In this document: positions 26,929 to 36,573 of the stretch, piece after piece | Layout of the letters: every line of letters starts with the position of its first letter | Numbering within the stretch: the stretch's first letter is position 1 | From: Emcibacteraceae bacterium | GTDB taxonomy: Bacteria > Pseudomonadota > Alphaproteobacteria > Sphingomonadales > Emcibacteraceae | Direction of reading: 5' to 3' | DNA: 64,000 bases | Assembly (NCBI GenBank): GCA_041396985.1 | Contig: JAWKXO010000001.1 | Location: 868,001-932,000 of the forward strand | Notes under the pieces: model-generated | What the model saw: the letters and a program-made list of their open reading frames with translations, nothing else | Databases searched by the model: none | What the model was told of the DNA's origin: nothing | Program-made: the position numbers and the translations under genes

Positions 26929-28140
26929 TTAAATCTTTAAAGTACTTATGTAAGAAAGCATTTTGTCGGCAAGTCTGTTCCTGTCATATGCATCAGCGAG
27001 TTTTTTCTCTCCACATTGAATGTTTGCATATAAAATTCTATTATTTTTAATTTCGGTCACCGACTTTATAAACTCCTCTTCATTTTCCGGTTCAAAATAG
27101 AGACCTGCATTATATTGTTCAACTATTTCACGAGCTTGTCCATCCACACCCAGGAGAATTGGTTTACTCATTGCAGCAGATTCAAATATTTTAGAGGGTA
27201 TTACTGCCTTAAAAGTATCAGACTTTTTTAATGGAACTAACACAGCATCAGATAAACCTACATATTCAGAAACTTCATCTTTAGAAACAGGAGGAAGAAA
27301 AGTGACATTGTTCAACTCCAATTCTCCTGCTAATTGTTCAGTAGACAATTTTGCGGCTCCATCCCCTACAAACAAAAAGTGAATAGAAGAGTCATTTATT
27401 TTTTTCAAAGTTCTGATTATGAAATCCAGTCCATGCGCCATGCCATGAGTACCAATATAACCAATGATAAACTTATTTTCTAAATTCAGTTTTTTAAGCA
27501 GTTTTTCATTTTTTTCTTTGACAGGAAATTTTTGAGGGTCAACACCATTTGTTACAACATGAATTTTTTCTGCCGGAATGCCTCGTCCAATCAGATGTTT
27601 TTTAAAGGCATCAGACACTGGAATAATCATATCGGCACTCCTATACATGAACTGCTCAATTTTTTCAAAAATCTCAATTGCTATACCTTTTTTCATTGCC
27701 CCCACAGAAACAATGGATTCCGGCCAAAGGTCACGAAGCTCAAAAACCCATGGCCGCATTTTCAACTTAGATAAAGACCATCCGGTAAAAGTCGTAAAAA
27801 ATTGTGGTGATGTAGCAATGATAACGTCACAAGATTGAAAAAGTCCCACCCAGAATGCCATAAATGCAAAACTTGTATAATCTATTATTCTTTTAAGGAA
27901 CCCTTCGTTTGCGGTAATATAGCTCCAAACACGAATAACTTTTATTCCATCAATATACTCTTTTTGGTACAATTTGTTTTTAAACCCATCATAAACTTTT
28001 CCCTGGGGAAAATTTGGCACACAGGTGATAATCGTAACATCTGCTCCACTCTCAACCCAACGTTTGCAATGGTCATAGGTACGGGCCGCTGGCGCATTGA
28101 CTTCAGGAGGAAAATTATCTGTTATAAAAAGGACCTTCAT
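26929..28140 (-). CDS. Glycosyltransferase family 4 (WbuB-like)
   Basis: A 403-residue GT-B glycosyltransferase. The start ITDNFPPEVNAPAARTYDHCKRW and the segment FELRDLWPESIVSVGAM are typical of WbuB-like enzymes that transfer amino-deoxy sugars to a lipid-linked glycan; the C-terminal GT1 domain has IGYIGTHGMAHGLDFI and a PSKIFESAAMSKPILLG nucleotide-sugar loop. It is cytoplasmic or membrane-associated. Last gene of the polysaccharide operon; its ATG overlaps the TGA of the heparinase-like gene. Confidence 0.9.
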   Translation of the reverse strand: MKVLFITDNFPPEVNAPAARTYDHCKRWVESGADVTIITCVPNFPQGKVYDGFKNKLYQKEYIDGIKVIRVWSYITANEGFLKRIIDYTSFAFMAFWVGLFQSCDVIIATSPQFFTTFTGWSLSKLKMRPWVFELRDLWPESIVSVGAMKKGIAIEIFEKIEQFMYRSADMIIPVSDAFKKHLIGRGIPAEKIHVVTNGVDPQKFPVKEKNEKLLKKLNLENKFIIGYIGTHGMAHGLDFIIRTLKKINDSSIHFLFVGDGAAKLSTEQLAGELELNNVTFLPPVSKDEVSEYVGLSDAVLVPLKKSDTFKAVIPSKIFESAAMSKPILLGVDGQAREIVEQYNAGLYFEPENEEEFIKSVTEIKNNRILYANIQCGEKKLADAYDRNRLADKMLSYISTLKI

Positions 28141-29723
28141 ATAGAAATCTTGGTTGTCAGTTGTTTTATAAATGTTATTTCCAGAACTTTAGCAGGAATT
28201 AGATTATTAAATTTGGGTGCATATTCATACTCTTTAATATTGATGGAAATATCCCCTTCAAATTCGATTTTGATAGGGCCAGCATTAATAACATTTTCTT
28301 CAATTGATACCAATATATTGGGATGGAAATGTATTCTCGCCGTCGCTATATTAGAATTTTGGACTTTATCAATAAGTTTGACAAATCCCTTATCAAAGTA
28401 AAACTCTCTTTTATGGCGTATTTTTTTTGATTTATAGATAAAATACTCAGCGGAAACATTATAGTTATTCACTTCTCTTTTTATTATTCTGGCCCTTCTG
28501 GCTACTCTGAAAGCACCCCAGATTTCACTTTGTTCAAAATTATCAATTTGCACTGTATTATGGGATACCGTACTCCGTTCTAAATTGCGCCTCTCACCTA
28601 ATTCGTAGGTACTTGTCCCTGTATCGACAATAATTGGGATTCCATGGGCAAAAAGTTCAAAATTCAACATATCACAGTGGGCATGCCCAGGAATATAATC
28701 AGGACCGATTTGTCCCGCATCTCCAAAGAATGAATAATTTTCACCTTCAAATCTGAAATATCCACTTTCAGGCAAATCTGTCATACCCGTTTCTAAATTT
28801 GAAACTTCTCCTAGTCCCATTGAATGATATACGATTAGAAGTTCATCTAATTTTGGCGAAATTCCATAAGCCGCATCATTGAAAAGGGGCGGATTTCCGT
28901 CTGGTCTGGTCATATAAATCAGCCACTGAACAGCATTTTTGGCCGCTAATTGCCAAGTCGTCGGAATTTCCATATTATTCAGTTTCAGCAATTGAATTAT
29001 ATCGAGAAGATCTTCTGTCAAGGTAGCATGATATGTAGTACTGAGTTCAAAATGAGCGCCATCTTTTAAAAACTGTTCAGGAATTTGTTCCTGAAGAATT
29101 CTATATCCTTGCTGATACCAATTATCGGCCTCTTTTCCTTCAAAAAATAAACCTGAAAATATAAGTGCCTTGGCATTTGCAAAAAGATGGTTGCCTAGGA
29201 GATGGAATTCAAGTGTCCCGATTAAATATCTTGTTTGTATCGCCAGACTTTGAATCGCCTGATCATATAATTTATTCCCTGATAGATTCCATTTAATCCA
29301 ATTAACAATTCGTAGAGAAATTGGGTAAGGCTCCCATCCATTTCCTTTCCCTGGGGGGTTTTGCTCAATCCATAAATTAATTAAAGTCTGTTTTAAACTA
29401 TTTGGAGTTTCGTCATTTAAAAGGCCATCAAAATAATGAAGGTTATAAAGCCAGAGCTTAGGAATATTATGGTCGTTCCATCCTTCAGGAAAAGAAAGTT
29501 TTTTAGTTAAATTTAAAATATTATAATTGCTTCCCGGAATAAAAACTCTATGTTTTTTAATAATCTTATGTCCATAAGGAGAAGAAATTTGGTAGCTCGG
29601 CGCTGAAGAAGCATCAACTTTTACACTAAATAACCTTCTTGTAAAACGATTGATTAACTGTATTAGTTTTAAATGTCGCAAGGTATAAAAATAAAGCATA
29701 GATGCCATTTTTACATTCACCAT
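28137..29723 (-). CDS. Heparinase II/III family protein
   Basis: A 528-residue protein of the alginate lyase/heparinase II-III type. The N-terminal (alpha/alpha) barrel has LWLYNLHYFDGL and LGNHLFANAKALIF; the C-terminal sheet domain begins with IPGHAHCDMLNFELFAHGIPIIVDTGTSTYE, holding the family His residues, and SHNTVQIDN. Such proteins in polysaccharide loci are thought to cleave or trim the uronic-acid-containing polymer made by the same locus. No signal peptide is evident; the start could be the first Met or the one five codons on (GGTGA upstream of the latter). Confidence 0.88.
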   Translation of the reverse strand: MVNVKMASMLYFYTLRHLKLIQLINRFTRRLFSVKVDASSAPSYQISSPYGHKIIKKHRVFIPGSNYNILNLTKKLSFPEGWNDHNIPKLWLYNLHYFDGLLNDETPNSLKQTLINLWIEQNPPGKGNGWEPYPISLRIVNWIKWNLSGNKLYDQAIQSLAIQTRYLIGTLEFHLLGNHLFANAKALIFSGLFFEGKEADNWYQQGYRILQEQIPEQFLKDGAHFELSTTYHATLTEDLLDIIQLLKLNNMEIPTTWQLAAKNAVQWLIYMTRPDGNPPLFNDAAYGISPKLDELLIVYHSMGLGEVSNLETGMTDLPESGYFRFEGENYSFFGDAGQIGPDYIPGHAHCDMLNFELFAHGIPIIVDTGTSTYELGERRNLERSTVSHNTVQIDNFEQSEIWGAFRVARRARIIKREVNNYNVSAEYFIYKSKKIRHKREFYFDKGFVKLIDKVQNSNIATARIHFHPNILVSIEENVINAGPIKIEFEGDISINIKEYEYAPKFNNLIPAKVLEITFIKQLTTKISI

Positions 29724-29778
29724 TCAGTTTCTTAAATTAGAATTATTAGAATGCGTACTTAATTTCCACTTTAGAGTT

Positions 29779-30585
29779 TCATCCATAATTAGAAAATTTC
29801 TTAAGCGCCTTATCAATATATTTTTCTAGTCTGCGATTAACGATAAAGTATTGTTTCCCCTCATCTTCTTTTTGAGCCTCTAATACAACTTCATTATTTA
29901 GGAGTTGTATGCTACTATTTACTATAAATTCAGGCATTTGACGCTCCATGCTATTTCTCATTTCACCTATTGAAGAGAATTTCTTTGCCTCGATGTTTCG
30001 TCTTTTAATGATATCTCCTGTATCAATACTCTTGTCCATTAAATGCGTTGTCAAGCCGATATTATTAAAATCCCCCCTTAATATAGGCCATTGAACAACA
30101 TCCATTCCTCGATATATTGGTAAAATACCCATATGACAGTTAATTACACCACGCCCAGAATGTTTTATTATATTCTCTCTTATTAGACCACCACCAGTAA
30201 AGATTATACAATTTGGTTGCCTCTCTTTAATAAAATTTTCTGCCTGTAAGTTATTAATATCTGATGTCTTTATTAAATCAATGTTTCTTTCCTGACAAAA
30301 TTCAGGAATAGAAACAAAATTCATACTATTTTTCTGCATATAAGTAATAATATTATCATTATTAGTAGTTGGATTCTCAGCACTCTTTAAAATCAACTTA
30401 CGGTATATTTTACGAATTAGCCTTACTCCATCACGACTAATTTCACTCTTTATTCTTTTCAAATTTAAAATCTTATTAAGTATTACACCTTGTATTTTTA
30501 TATCATTACGTTCCAACAAATATAATACCGATAATGTATATCTGCTGTAAGGATTTGGAGAAATTACAACTATTTTATGCTTCAT
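29779..30585 (-). CDS. Formyltransferase-family protein (sugar N-formyltransferase-like)
   Basis: A 268-residue formyltransferase-fold protein. The catalytic triad of the family is present: N149 and H151 in INCHMGILPIYRG and D188 in IDTGDII. It is not tRNA formyltransferase, as the C-terminal tRNA domain is missing. In a polysaccharide locus the likely job is to transfer a formyl group from 10-formyl-tetrahydrofolate to a 4-amino or 3-amino sugar nucleotide; that is inference from fold and context. It begins inside the last codons of the preceding unknown gene. Confidence 0.82.
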   Translation of the reverse strand: MKHKIVVISPNPYSRYTLSVLYLLERNDIKIQGVILNKILNLKRIKSEISRDGVRLIRKIYRKLILKSAENPTTNNDNIITYMQKNSMNFVSIPEFCQERNIDLIKTSDINNLQAENFIKERQPNCIIFTGGGLIRENIIKHSGRGVINCHMGILPIYRGMDVVQWPILRGDFNNIGLTTHLMDKSIDTGDIIKRRNIEAKKFSSIGEMRNSMERQMPEFIVNSSIQLLNNEVVLEAQKEDEGKQYFIVNRRLEKYIDKALKKFSNYG

Positions 30586-31084
30586 TACTAAACTCTACAT
30601 ACCTACTCGGGTTTGAAACTACCGTTACAATAATTTTTCTTAAATTTTGCTGCTTCCAATTTTTCGATGAAAATTTTACATTAAGACTATCATATCCATT
30701 ACAAGTAGCATTAAATAACAATATATCATTGTAGTCGTACGCATAAATAGCCAAAAGGCAAACCATTCGCTCTAGGCACAATTGAGCATTTTCAGCGCTC
30801 CCAAATCGCTTACAACTTATCTTCCATAAATTAGGTCTATTAATTTCGATATACCGCCTTACTTTTTCAAGCCACTCAGATAATGGAAAATTTTCATTCG
30901 ATTGAGTGAAAGATAAAGTACTCACCAGCTTCTCAAAAAGATCCTGATTAAATTCTTCAATTTTAGAGGGAGGATTATTTATCCTCTTATTATAGTCAAA
31001 GTCTTCCCGTTTCTGTAACGGCTCCCCCAATTGAATATTATTTAGCCATTTATTGATTAAATTCGTAATTTCATCCATTTTCAT
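30575..31084 (-). CDS. Unknown protein in the polysaccharide operon
   Basis: A 169-residue soluble protein that I do not recognise. No signal peptide or span; it contains a few aromatic and Cys residues (WKISCKRFGSAENAQLCLERMVCLLAIYAYDYND) and looks mostly helical, ending in a basic strand-like part. Its ATG overlaps the TAA of the propeller gene (TAATG), and its end overlaps the formyltransferase gene, so it belongs to this operon and may act on or with its neighbours. Confidence 0.7.
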   Translation of the reverse strand: MKMDEITNLINKWLNNIQLGEPLQKREDFDYNKRINNPPSKIEEFNQDLFEKLVSTLSFTQSNENFPLSEWLEKVRRYIEINRPNLWKISCKRFGSAENAQLCLERMVCLLAIYAYDYNDILLFNATCNGYDSLNVKFSSKNWKQQNLRKIIVTVVSNPSRYVEFSNEA

Positions 31085-32108
31085 TAATCCGCAAGCGAAC
31101 ATTCATAACTTTTCCCATCTTTATTTTTTATGGCTTCGCATGAAATATAAAACTTATCTGCACTTTGTTTACCATTAGCAAATGAAATCACTGCAAACTT
31201 ACAATATCCCAAAGGCAATCCGTCATGAGGAAATGATGCTATTTTCTCCCAGTTTTTCAGGTCGTAAGATCGATATAAATGAACGAAATTAGAATGGACA
31301 CCATCACCGATTTCAACTGTGGTCTGTGCTAAATGTATATCTCCAGGAAATGACTTAATATACCAGACTGGCCCATCGAAAGGTTGCGTAACTTTTATAC
31401 TATTATCTTTTCTATCCAGAGTTACTAAATGACTGGTCTCTAATTGCGAGTCCATAATCCAAACTACTTTTTCTTTTGTAAAAAATAAATTGACCGTTCT
31501 CCAAATCTGACTTCCGTCACCATGCACTACTTTATTCTTGAAAGTAGAATCCGTAAATTCAAATAAATAACATTCACCTTGAAAATCACCAGTTGCAACC
31601 CAAAGATGATCTGTATATGGGTCATGATACACTCCATGTATATGTCTTATACCCTCGATCTCGCAAATTGTTTTCAAGTTTTTCCACCATCTTTCGATAT
31701 ATAAATTGGTACTGGAAGTCGCTCTGAGTTACTTCCATATTCACCAAGAATAAATGTGTTAGGCGCCAAACTTTCAATGCTCATATGCATTACAGTATTG
31801 CAGTTCCTGAGCTTGTGCGTTCTTTCTATTTTTTGTGATGCTAGTGTATAACAATAAATATTTGACCTATATGTGATAACAATAGAAGACCTATCTTTTG
31901 CTAATCTAATTGAAGATTTATCCAACCTCAATATACGCCTGAATATTCTTATATAACCTAAAGCTCTATAGTAAAATGGCAAAGGAAGTTCAACATAATG
32001 AGCTTCTTTACCAATTTTAATGAATATCTTATTAAATTTACTATAGATCATTACCTGATCATCCGCATGATGGATGATTTCAGCATTTTTTATTTGTTTC
32101 AGTTTCAT
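31084..32108 (-). pseudogene. Beta-propeller (BNR-like) protein split by a one-base frameshift
   Basis: Two adjacent frames on the reverse strand read as one protein of about 341 residues. The first (32108 to 31674, 144 residues) stops right after ISKDGGKT, an Asp-box that normally ends in Trp. The next frame takes up at once with KTICEIEGIRHIHGVYHDPY and runs to 31084. The DNA at the joint reads ACT TGA AAA ACA; one extra G would give ACT TGG AAA ACA, restoring the SxDGGxTW box and a single frame. The second frame has only a TTG as start. So the gene is either broken or the sequence carries an indel error. The intact product would be a six- or seven-bladed propeller; role in the operon unknown. 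Confidence 0.8.
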
Positions 32109-32123
32109 ATTCTAAAGTTCATT

Positions 32124-33986
32124 CTATTGAATCTTTTTAGTCCAAACTCTAATCCATGCATCAAGAAATAAAAACTGGTATATTTTAAATGCATTGTTCT
32201 TTTTATTGTCAAAATGGTCCATGATAATAGAGTGGACAATATCAAGATTCAAAAAATCACCTAGTTGCCCTTTTGATAAAATTTCCCAAGTTTTGGCAAA
32301 TCCCAGCCTATTAATTCTTTCATCTAGAGGGGGATTAAATCCCGCTTTTGGCCTAGATACTAACTCATTAGGAATTTCTTTTTTCAATATTTTCTGCAAA
32401 ACACATTTCTGCTTTGTTTTATTAATTAATTCATTGTCCGGTAAGGAAATACCTGACTGATATACCTCCAAATCCAGTAATGGAACCCGCATTTCCACAC
32501 TAGCTAACATACTTGATTTATCCGCTACTAATAAATTATGAGCCAGAACACATGAAAAATCTAGCAACAATGCTTTCTTTAAAGGAGTTATTTTATTTTC
32601 TTGAAAGAAATAATTATTTACATATTTCTCGAAACCATCCTGTAAATCTTTATTTTTTATAAGGCCACGAATTTCATTTGACGAGAAAAAACCTATAAGA
32701 TGGATATATCCAAGATTAAAAGACTTTTCCAATAAAAAGCTTTTTAATCTATCAACTTTCTTTTCATATTTTTTAAGAATGGAAATAAAAGGTGTGGCAG
32801 CCAATAATAAATACTTAATACCCTTAAATAAAAAATGATATTTTGCTAATAAGTGTCTTGGATAACCTGCAAATGCCTCATCCCCACCCATACCACTCAT
32901 TACAACCTTATATCCTTTCTCGCGGGCTTTCTTACATAATCTCTCTGAAGCTATAAATGTGTAATCTGATATTGGCTCTTCAACCATTTTAGCAATGTGT
33001 TCAATTTCTTTTAAGAAGTTTTCTGGAGCACTGTCAGCTGATTTAACCATTTCCAAATCTAGGTTTAACTTATCTGCAATTTTTGTTGCATAGAATTTAT
33101 CATCTGCCATCCCAGACTCTAGTATTTCTTTCTTACTACTTTCGAAAAACAGACACTTAGTATCTTTGCCAAGGAAACGTGCCAAAACGCTCGAATCCAG
33201 TCCACCGCTATATAATAAGGCAACTGGAACATCTGCCATCGATTGATCAATTGTTGCATGCTTAATTTTTTCATCAACAGCATCCATATCGCAATTATCA
33301 GCTATAGTTGGCTTGTAATATTCAGTTTGTGTTATATTGCCACTTTGATTAAACTCTAAGTATGTTCCCGGCTTTACCTTATTCACATCTTCAAAGCCAG
33401 TTCTAGGTTCAAACAAATAAGCCATATTAATATACTGGCAAATATCAGCAGGCGATATTTTCTGCTTAACTTTGGAAAATTTAAATAATGCTTTCAGCTC
33501 TGAAGCAAAAAAGAAATTATTATTTCTATCTAAAAAATAATAAACGGGTTTAACACCAATCTGATCTCTGACTAAATAGGCTTTATTAACAACTTTATCA
33601 ATTATGAAGGCGGAAAATATACCATTAAATTTTTTTAAACATTCAATTCCATAAAATTTATATGCTTGAATAAATACTTCCGTATCAGAATTAGTTACAA
33701 ATGTAATTCCCTGCTTAATTAGTTCATTCTTAAGAATACGATAATTATAAATTTCGCCATTAAAAATGATAATATATTGCTCATTATCGATGCAAAATGG
33801 TTGATTTGATCTAGGGTCAAGATCAAGTATGCTGAGACGAAGATGCCCAATTCCCATCTTCATCTGTCCAAAATTCAATAACTTTTTTTGTTGATTATCA
33901 GGCCCCCTATGTATCATCGCCTCAATGGCACACTCTAACTCTTTTTCGTAATCTTGACGGGAGATGTATCCTACTATACCACACAT
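32124..33986 (-). CDS. asnB: Asparagine synthase (glutamine-hydrolysing) family amidotransferase
   Basis: A 620-residue class II glutamine amidotransferase. It begins MCGIVGYISR, with catalytic Cys2, has the glutaminase domain to about residue 210, and an ATP-binding domain with the PP-loop LLYSGGLDSS and SGMGGDEAFAGYPRH. In surface-glycan loci such proteins often amidate uronic acids instead of aspartate; the sequence alone cannot tell. It heads the stretch asnB-propeller-unknown-formyltransferase-heparinase-GT4, all on one strand with short or negative gaps. Confidence 0.9.
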   Translation of the reverse strand: MCGIVGYISRQDYEKELECAIEAMIHRGPDNQQKKLLNFGQMKMGIGHLRLSILDLDPRSNQPFCIDNEQYIIIFNGEIYNYRILKNELIKQGITFVTNSDTEVFIQAYKFYGIECLKKFNGIFSAFIIDKVVNKAYLVRDQIGVKPVYYFLDRNNNFFFASELKALFKFSKVKQKISPADICQYINMAYLFEPRTGFEDVNKVKPGTYLEFNQSGNITQTEYYKPTIADNCDMDAVDEKIKHATIDQSMADVPVALLYSGGLDSSVLARFLGKDTKCLFFESSKKEILESGMADDKFYATKIADKLNLDLEMVKSADSAPENFLKEIEHIAKMVEEPISDYTFIASERLCKKAREKGYKVVMSGMGGDEAFAGYPRHLLAKYHFLFKGIKYLLLAATPFISILKKYEKKVDRLKSFLLEKSFNLGYIHLIGFFSSNEIRGLIKNKDLQDGFEKYVNNYFFQENKITPLKKALLLDFSCVLAHNLLVADKSSMLASVEMRVPLLDLEVYQSGISLPDNELINKTKQKCVLQKILKKEIPNELVSRPKAGFNPPLDERINRLGFAKTWEILSKGQLGDFLNLDIVHSIIMDHFDNKKNNAFKIYQFLFLDAWIRVWTKKIQ

Positions 33987-34093
33987 TATCGAACTCTATT
34001 AAAATATGTAATAGGCAACTTAAAAAAACAATCCTTTATAAAATTGCATGATAAATAATTTATATTATAGGAATACAGCATTATATTTTAACT

Positions 34094-34996
34094 TTACAAA
34101 TTGCCCTGATATTCTTTATAAGAAAATCTACAAAACTCAATTAATAGACCTATAAAACTTCCCAGAAGCAAGCCTATAACAAAAATTAATGCCTTATTAG
34201 GACTAACCGGTAAATCTGATTCTGTAGCTGGGTCAATAATTGACAACGAGTAATCATCGCGGGTTTTCGCCAACAATCGTGTTTTGAGCTCCTCTTGTAT
34301 TAGATCGAAGAAAATATTCTTTATTTCTGCAACATTAGTTTCAAGTAGCTGAGTTTGAAGATATTTGATTCTAGAATCCGATTTCTCTATATCTTGATTT
34401 CTTTTAAAAGCATTAATATCATTAATGAACATTTCAAGCCATTGTCGTGAAAGTTTAGGTGAAGGCGATTTAAATGAAATCTCTATTATTCCTGTTTTAG
34501 GATCTGTAACAATGGATAATCTGCCTCTAAATTCATCGTATACTTCTTCTGAGGTCGGAATTCTATTTTTCTTAAGTTCTGCTATATTCCATTCCTCTTT
34601 TTCCAAAAGATATATGTCGGGATCATAAATAAGTTCATCCGTACGTTGATCCCACCCTTTTATAGCCATAAGTGGGATTTTTAGTTTATGCCGTTCAACA
34701 AAATCCAAAATAAACTTTCTCGACTGAAGTATTTCAAGCACTAAATCTATTTCCATTACCGAACCTGGACTTGCTGTTACTCCTGTAATTGATGCAATAC
34801 TATCGTTGATACTAGATCTCTGGCTGTCATTATTATCTGTTGGTGCAACCACTACTGTTGACTGATATTTATTTGGCAATAAGAGAATAATGCAAAAAGC
34901 GAGTAAGCAACCAACTAACGCAGAAATTATAATAGTTAACTTACCGGCCCAAAATAATTTGATTAAATCAAACAAATTCATTCTCACATCTTTCAT
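34094..34996 (-). CDS. Wzz-type chain-length determinant protein
   Basis: A 300-residue polysaccharide co-polymerase with an N-terminal span (about 20-43), a long periplasmic helical region and a C-terminal span (SPNKALIFVIGLLLGSFIGLLIEF). PNKYQSTVVVAP after span 1 and LPVSPNKA before span 2 are typical. It lacks a cytoplasmic tyrosine-kinase domain, so it is the Wzz (PCP1-like) rather than the Wzc form. It would set the length of the polymer made by the Wzy protein nearby. Starts at residue 1 or 6 are both possible. Divergent from the flippase gene across 160 bases. Confidence 0.87.
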   Translation of the reverse strand: MKDVRMNLFDLIKLFWAGKLTIIISALVGCLLAFCIILLLPNKYQSTVVVAPTDNNDSQRSSINDSIASITGVTASPGSVMEIDLVLEILQSRKFILDFVERHKLKIPLMAIKGWDQRTDELIYDPDIYLLEKEEWNIAELKKNRIPTSEEVYDEFRGRLSIVTDPKTGIIEISFKSPSPKLSRQWLEMFINDINAFKRNQDIEKSDSRIKYLQTQLLETNVAEIKNIFFDLIQEELKTRLLAKTRDDYSLSIIDPATESDLPVSPNKALIFVIGLLLGSFIGLLIEFCRFSYKEYQGNL

Positions 34997-35156
34997 ATGT
35001 ATTTTGTGGCCATATTAATATTTTCATCAGCAAATTAATATAAATTATAACTTTTTTAGGTTAAAACCTATAACACAATATATTAGTATTGCAAGTAAGA
35101 GAGCAAATCTTTATTAGCGAAAGATAATTATATGAATTTCATCCAATGGAACCTAA

Positions 35157-36539
35157 ATGAGTGATATAAAGAGCAAATTTGGATTATACTTAGGTTCATT
35201 TATTGCCCAGTTCCCGTCTTTAATTTTATTACTTTTCATTGTTAGAAATTCTTCGGTAGAAGATATTGCACAGCTTGCGATTATTGACGGAATAATATTA
35301 TTTCTTCCATTTTTTCTCACTTTGGCAAGCGAAAGATCCTCCGTAATAGCATTTTATGAAAAATCTTCATATTCCGGATTAAATTTATTCGCTTCAGGAG
35401 TAGTAATTGTTATTATCTCGTCACTGTCCATTCTTATTTTAAGTATTTTAGTTCAATGGGTTTCAGGAAATTTACAATTATTTTGGTTGTCGTTGATGGT
35501 AATAGCCGCATGTGCAAGTACTGGGCTTTATAATATTCAAATCCAACGTAATCTTGTACTTGAAAATTATTCTGCACTTACTAAAACACAATTCAAACGC
35601 GGAATTGGCATTATCATTTGCGCCTTAATATTCATAAATATAGACTTTAATTCTGTTTTAATTTATCCATTATCACTCTTTATTGGCAGCATATTTGCGG
35701 TTTACGATAGCCTTCCTGAATCTTTAGAAAATTGGAAAGTCAAAAGCCTAAGAGTACATATTAAGTATCTTTACAGAATGAGTAGAGTTGCATTGATTGT
35801 AATATTTTTATCTTATATTTTAGCCAACATCGGCCGCCTTTCATTGGAATATTATGATAAAACTCAAGACTTAGCTATTTTGCTCATATATATAAAGAAT
35901 TCCCTATTAACAACCGTGGTAATGATGCCATTCGCAACTTTTTTAAAGCCGAAAATCCTTAAAGAATACAAACAATCTCGAAAAAGATTGCCAGCGAGTT
36001 GGGTCCAGATTTTATTCTTTAGTACTTTTGTTTCTGTAGGTGCTATTTCTTTTTTCAATGTGCTTTGGTCGGCATGGGGATTAGCGGAAATAAAACCCGA
36101 TTATTTTAGTTTCTCTATATGCTTAGCTGGCTCTACTGCTTTGTGGTTAATGAGTTCCAGCATAGATTTATATTTTGACCATTCAAACCTTCTATCGAAA
36201 AAAATAATGATTTACAGCTTGCCAATTTTCTCCCTAATTGTTTTGTTTTTAATTTTTGGTTCTCTATTCAATTATCGTAGCGTGATTGTTGCAATTTCTG
36301 TGGGACAATTTTCAATACTTACACTAGGGATTTTTTTAGCATTTAATTTTAGTCAAATTATTAAGCAATACTTATTCTTAGTAAGCGTCCTAGGATCAAT
36401 ACTTGTTTTTGGAAAAATATTTGAAAGATTATCCACATCATATTCAGAATCAATCTATTTCCATGCCGCATCAATAGTATTTACATTAATCTGTGCAATC
36501 AATTCACTTTTCTATCTATTTAAATACCGCAATGCGTAA
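35157..36539 (+). CDS. Wzx-like polysaccharide flippase
   Basis: A 460-residue membrane protein with about twelve hydrophobic segments and the layout of the MOP (MATE/MviN/Wzx) superfamily. It would flip undecaprenyl-linked repeat units across the inner membrane. Identification rests on topology, length and position next to wzz- and wzy-like genes, as Wzx sequences are poorly conserved. It is the only gene of the central locus on the forward strand. ATG preceded by GGA 6 bases away. Confidence 0.75.
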   Translation: MSDIKSKFGLYLGSFIAQFPSLILLLFIVRNSSVEDIAQLAIIDGIILFLPFFLTLASERSSVIAFYEKSSYSGLNLFASGVVIVIISSLSILILSILVQWVSGNLQLFWLSLMVIAACASTGLYNIQIQRNLVLENYSALTKTQFKRGIGIIICALIFINIDFNSVLIYPLSLFIGSIFAVYDSLPESLENWKVKSLRVHIKYLYRMSRVALIVIFLSYILANIGRLSLEYYDKTQDLAILLIYIKNSLLTTVVMMPFATFLKPKILKEYKQSRKRLPASWVQILFFSTFVSVGAISFFNVLWSAWGLAEIKPDYFSFSICLAGSTALWLMSSSIDLYFDHSNLLSKKIMIYSLPIFSLIVLFLIFGSLFNYRSVIVAISVGQFSILTLGIFLAFNFSQIIKQYLFLVSVLGSILVFGKIFERLSTSYSESIYFHAASIVFTLICAINSLFYLFKYRNA

Positions 36540-36573
36540 AATAACTAAAACCATATAAATAGCTCTTCCTGTT

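Noticed and set aside
31665..31680. Programmed -1 frameshifting at the propeller gene
   Set aside because: The A-AAA-ACT stretch is not a proper slippery heptamer and no downstream stem was apparent; a simple base loss explains the Asp-box better.
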